Assembly: GCF_019038435.1 (NCBI RefSeq)
Contig: NZ_JAGPOX010000016.1
Coordinates: 1 to 64,000 of the forward strand
Reading direction: 5' to 3'
Origin: Nocardia alni
Lineage (GTDB): Bacteria > Actinomycetota > Actinomycetes > Mycobacteriales > Mycobacteriaceae
DNA length: 64,000 nucleotides
Part shown: one piece after another, positions 62,456 to 64,000 of the stretch
Layout: each line of letters starts with the position of its first letter
Numbering within the stretch: the first letter of the stretch is position 1
Position numbers and translations under genes: made by a program
The notes under the pieces: generated by a model
The model's database searches: none
What the model saw: only the letters and a program-made list of their open reading frames with translations
What the model was told of the DNA's origin: nothing

Positions 62456-63373
62456 GTGGAGCTACGCGAGATGCGCGCGTTCGTCGCGGTGGTCGAGGAA
62501 GGTGGTTTGTCCGCGGCGGCGCGGCGGCTGCATATCAGCCAGCCCGCGCTGTCGCAGACCATCGGCGGCCTGGAGCGCCAGCTCGGTCTGCAGTTGCTGG
62601 TGCGTAGTAATACCGGAGTGCAGGCCACCGACGCGGGTATGACCCTGTTGAACGAGGCTCGTGCGGTGCTCGCCCGCCACGACCAAGCGCTCGCGGCGGT
62701 GGCCTCGCACACTCCGGCCAAGGGCAGCGTGCTGCGGCTGGGCATTCCGCTGGAGCTGCCGCGCGATCTGCTGGGTGGACCGCTGGCCGAACTCGCCGCG
62801 GTCCATCCGCAGACCCGGGTCCAGGCGCGGCATCTGTCCACCGCGGCCCAGCTCACCGCGTTGGTGCAAGACGAACTCGATATCGGTTTGGTGCGTGAGC
62901 ACCCGATCGGCAACGACCTCGATGCCGCACTGGTCGTCGAAGAACGTTTGGGCGTACTGCTGGCAGCCGACGCGGTCCCGGAAAATGGTGGGGCCGAGGG
63001 GATTCGACTGGAAACCCTGGCCGGCATGGACTGGGTCGGGTTTCCGCGCGCCGGAAGCCCCGCCTGGTACGACGAGGTTACCGCCATTCTTCGCAGCCAC
63101 GGTCTGGACCTGGGGCCCGCCGCACCCGAGGATCAAGCGCTGATCCCGGAGGTGAAGCTCGCAACGGTGGCCTCCGGCAAGGCATTTGCCCTCGCCCCAC
63201 CCGATTGGCCCGATCCGGTTCCGCCCACACTACGTCGACTCCCACTGATCGGTAATCCCATCGTTCGCCGCACCTGGGCCGCGTGGCCGGCCAACAGCCA
63301 CCGCCGCGACCTCGCCCGGTTCGTCGCTGCCCTGGAGCGGCAGACCGACACGCCCGGTAGGGAAAGTCGGTGA
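62456..63373 (+). CDS. LysR-family regulator
   Basis: A 305-residue protein from GTG 62456, 30 bases after the SDR stop. N-terminal winged helix: MRAFVAVVEEGGLSAAARRLHISQPALSQTIGGLERQLG; then a two-lobed effector domain (about 90-295). It is on the same strand as the SDR, which is less usual than divergent, so it may be co-transcribed and autoregulate. Confidence 0.88.
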   Translation: MELREMRAFVAVVEEGGLSAAARRLHISQPALSQTIGGLERQLGLQLLVRSNTGVQATDAGMTLLNEARAVLARHDQALAAVASHTPAKGSVLRLGIPLELPRDLLGGPLAELAAVHPQTRVQARHLSTAAQLTALVQDELDIGLVREHPIGNDLDAALVVEERLGVLLAADAVPENGGAEGIRLETLAGMDWVGFPRAGSPAWYDEVTAILRSHGLDLGPAAPEDQALIPEVKLATVASGKAFALAPPDWPDPVPPTLRRLPLIGNPIVRRTWAAWPANSHRRDLARFVAALERQTDTPGRESR

Positions 63374-63378
63374 TGGGG

Positions 63379-63720
63379 TCACTGCTCCCGCAGTGTCAGG
63401 CGCGCAGCGAGGAGTTTGCCGAGCGCGGATGGTGGCTGGACGAGAAGCCGTCTGCCGGTTACGGCGGCCGGTCGGCAGCATGCGGTGGTTGACGACGAGG
63501 CCGACTCGACCCAATCGAGCGTTGCCATCAGATACGGGTCGAGGACTCTGTCAGCCTCGCCGAGTGTCGATACGCCGTACTGGATGTCGTCATCAGGTAC
63601 AGGGGGCGGTTCCGTCGGACGGGAGAGTGAGCCACGGATCGGCTGTTCCAATGACGCCTGCGGAGGAACGTGTGGGGGATCGCTGGCCGTGGCCCCGTTC
63701 ACATCCGGTGTCCGGTCCAT
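63379..63720 (-). CDS. Possible small hypothetical protein
   Basis: A 113-residue frame from ATG 63720 with acceptable third-position GC in its central and C-terminal part (DDIQYGVSTLGEADRVLDPYLMATLDWVE). The Pro/Ser-rich start has poorer coding statistics, no ribosome site is seen, and no family is recognised. It is convergent with the LysR gene. Confidence 0.35.
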   Translation of the reverse strand: MDRTPDVNGATASDPPHVPPQASLEQPIRGSLSRPTEPPPVPDDDIQYGVSTLGEADRVLDPYLMATLDWVESASSSTTACCRPAAVTGRRLLVQPPSALGKLLAARLTLREQ

Positions 63721-63856
63721 CGAGGCTGCCGGTCGCCGATCCTGGCGGATCTGTCAGAAGTTGTCGCAGGTGGGTGCGCATTTCTCAGGTCACTCCGCGT
63801 GTTCGAGTGCGCCCGAACACGCGGCACGCAATCCCGGCAAATCCGCCGGGAATCTG

Positions 63857-63940
63857 TGCGCGAGAGGGGACTTGAACCCCTACGTCCGTTAGGACACTGG
63901 AACCTAAATCCAGCGCGTCTGCCTATTTCGCCACTCGCGC
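63857..63940 (-). tRNA. tRNA-Leu (anticodon TAG)
   Basis: An 84-nucleotide gene with a seven-base-pair acceptor stem (GCGCGAG / CTCGCGC) plus discriminator A. The anticodon arm is CTGGA-TTTAGGT-TCCAG, giving anticodon TAG (leucine CUA), and there is a long variable arm (GTGTCCTAACGGACGT) typical of Leu tRNAs. The T loop is GTTCAAGTC-like. The 3' CCA is not encoded. Confidence 0.95.
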
Positions 63941-64000
63941 GTGCTTGGTACGGCCGTCCAAACTCTACCGGGATTGACGGCTGGAGCGAAGAGGTGGATG

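Noticed and set aside
63416..63892. 158-codon plus-strand frame before the end of the window
   Set aside because: It reads into the tRNA-Leu gene and has no coding character.

Overview
The window is high-GC DNA with GTG/TTG starts and many four-base start/stop overlaps. It carries a type VII secretion (ESX) locus with PE, PPE, EspG and EccA homologues. That combination, with the DUF574 methyltransferase, DUF732-type secreted protein and GAF-ANTAR protein, points to a mycolic-acid actinomycete of the Nocardia/Rhodococcus/mycobacteria group, most likely Nocardia-like. The genus is inferred from gene content only.

Region 1 (1-19770) is an ESX locus. It opens with a large protein, cut by the left edge, that joins six FHA domains to a HEFGH zinc-metallopeptidase domain, followed by a small acidic protein. 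Then come a YbaB-like protein, an EspC-like substrate, an Ala/Pro-rich protein, PE, a divergent PPE, EspG, two WXG100-type Esx proteins and EccB. EccA lies on the opposite strand. EccD, mycosin MycP, a single-chain three-ATPase EccC and a two-module acidic soluble protein follow in overlapping translation. No EccE is seen in the window.

Region 2 (19771-24109) holds a GAF-ANTAR protein, a CheB/CheR-PAS pair and a GAF-like protein with no chemoreceptor or flagellar gene, probably a stress-sensing module. Region 3 (24141-36014) has two flavin monooxygenases with a GNAT, an isolated polytopic membrane protein, a Tat-exported GH1 glycosidase, a YVTN beta-propeller, soluble transhydrogenase SthA and a DUF732-like secreted protein.

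Region 4 (36014-51533) is metabolic and accessory: an SDR/VOC pair facing a GntR regulator across a palindrome, an exported catalase with a cytochrome b561, a UbiX/UbiD decarboxylase pair, two glycosyltransferases, a second GH1 enzyme, a serine hydrolase, a DUF574 methyltransferase, a VapBC-type toxin-antitoxin pair, two alpha/beta hydrolases and an SDR.

Region 5 (51534-64000) is rich in regulators and regulatory DNA. Four copies of a 13-bp palindrome lie between the SDR and a TetR gene. Eight 23-bp units lie directly upstream of a DUF4143 ATPase and its apparently leaderless promoter. A TetR/FUSC-efflux pair has a shared palindrome, and the FUSC protein carries three C-terminal carboxypeptidase-regulatory-like domains. 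LysE, AraC, a secreted hydrolase, an SDR/LysR pair and a tRNA-Leu(TAG) close the window.
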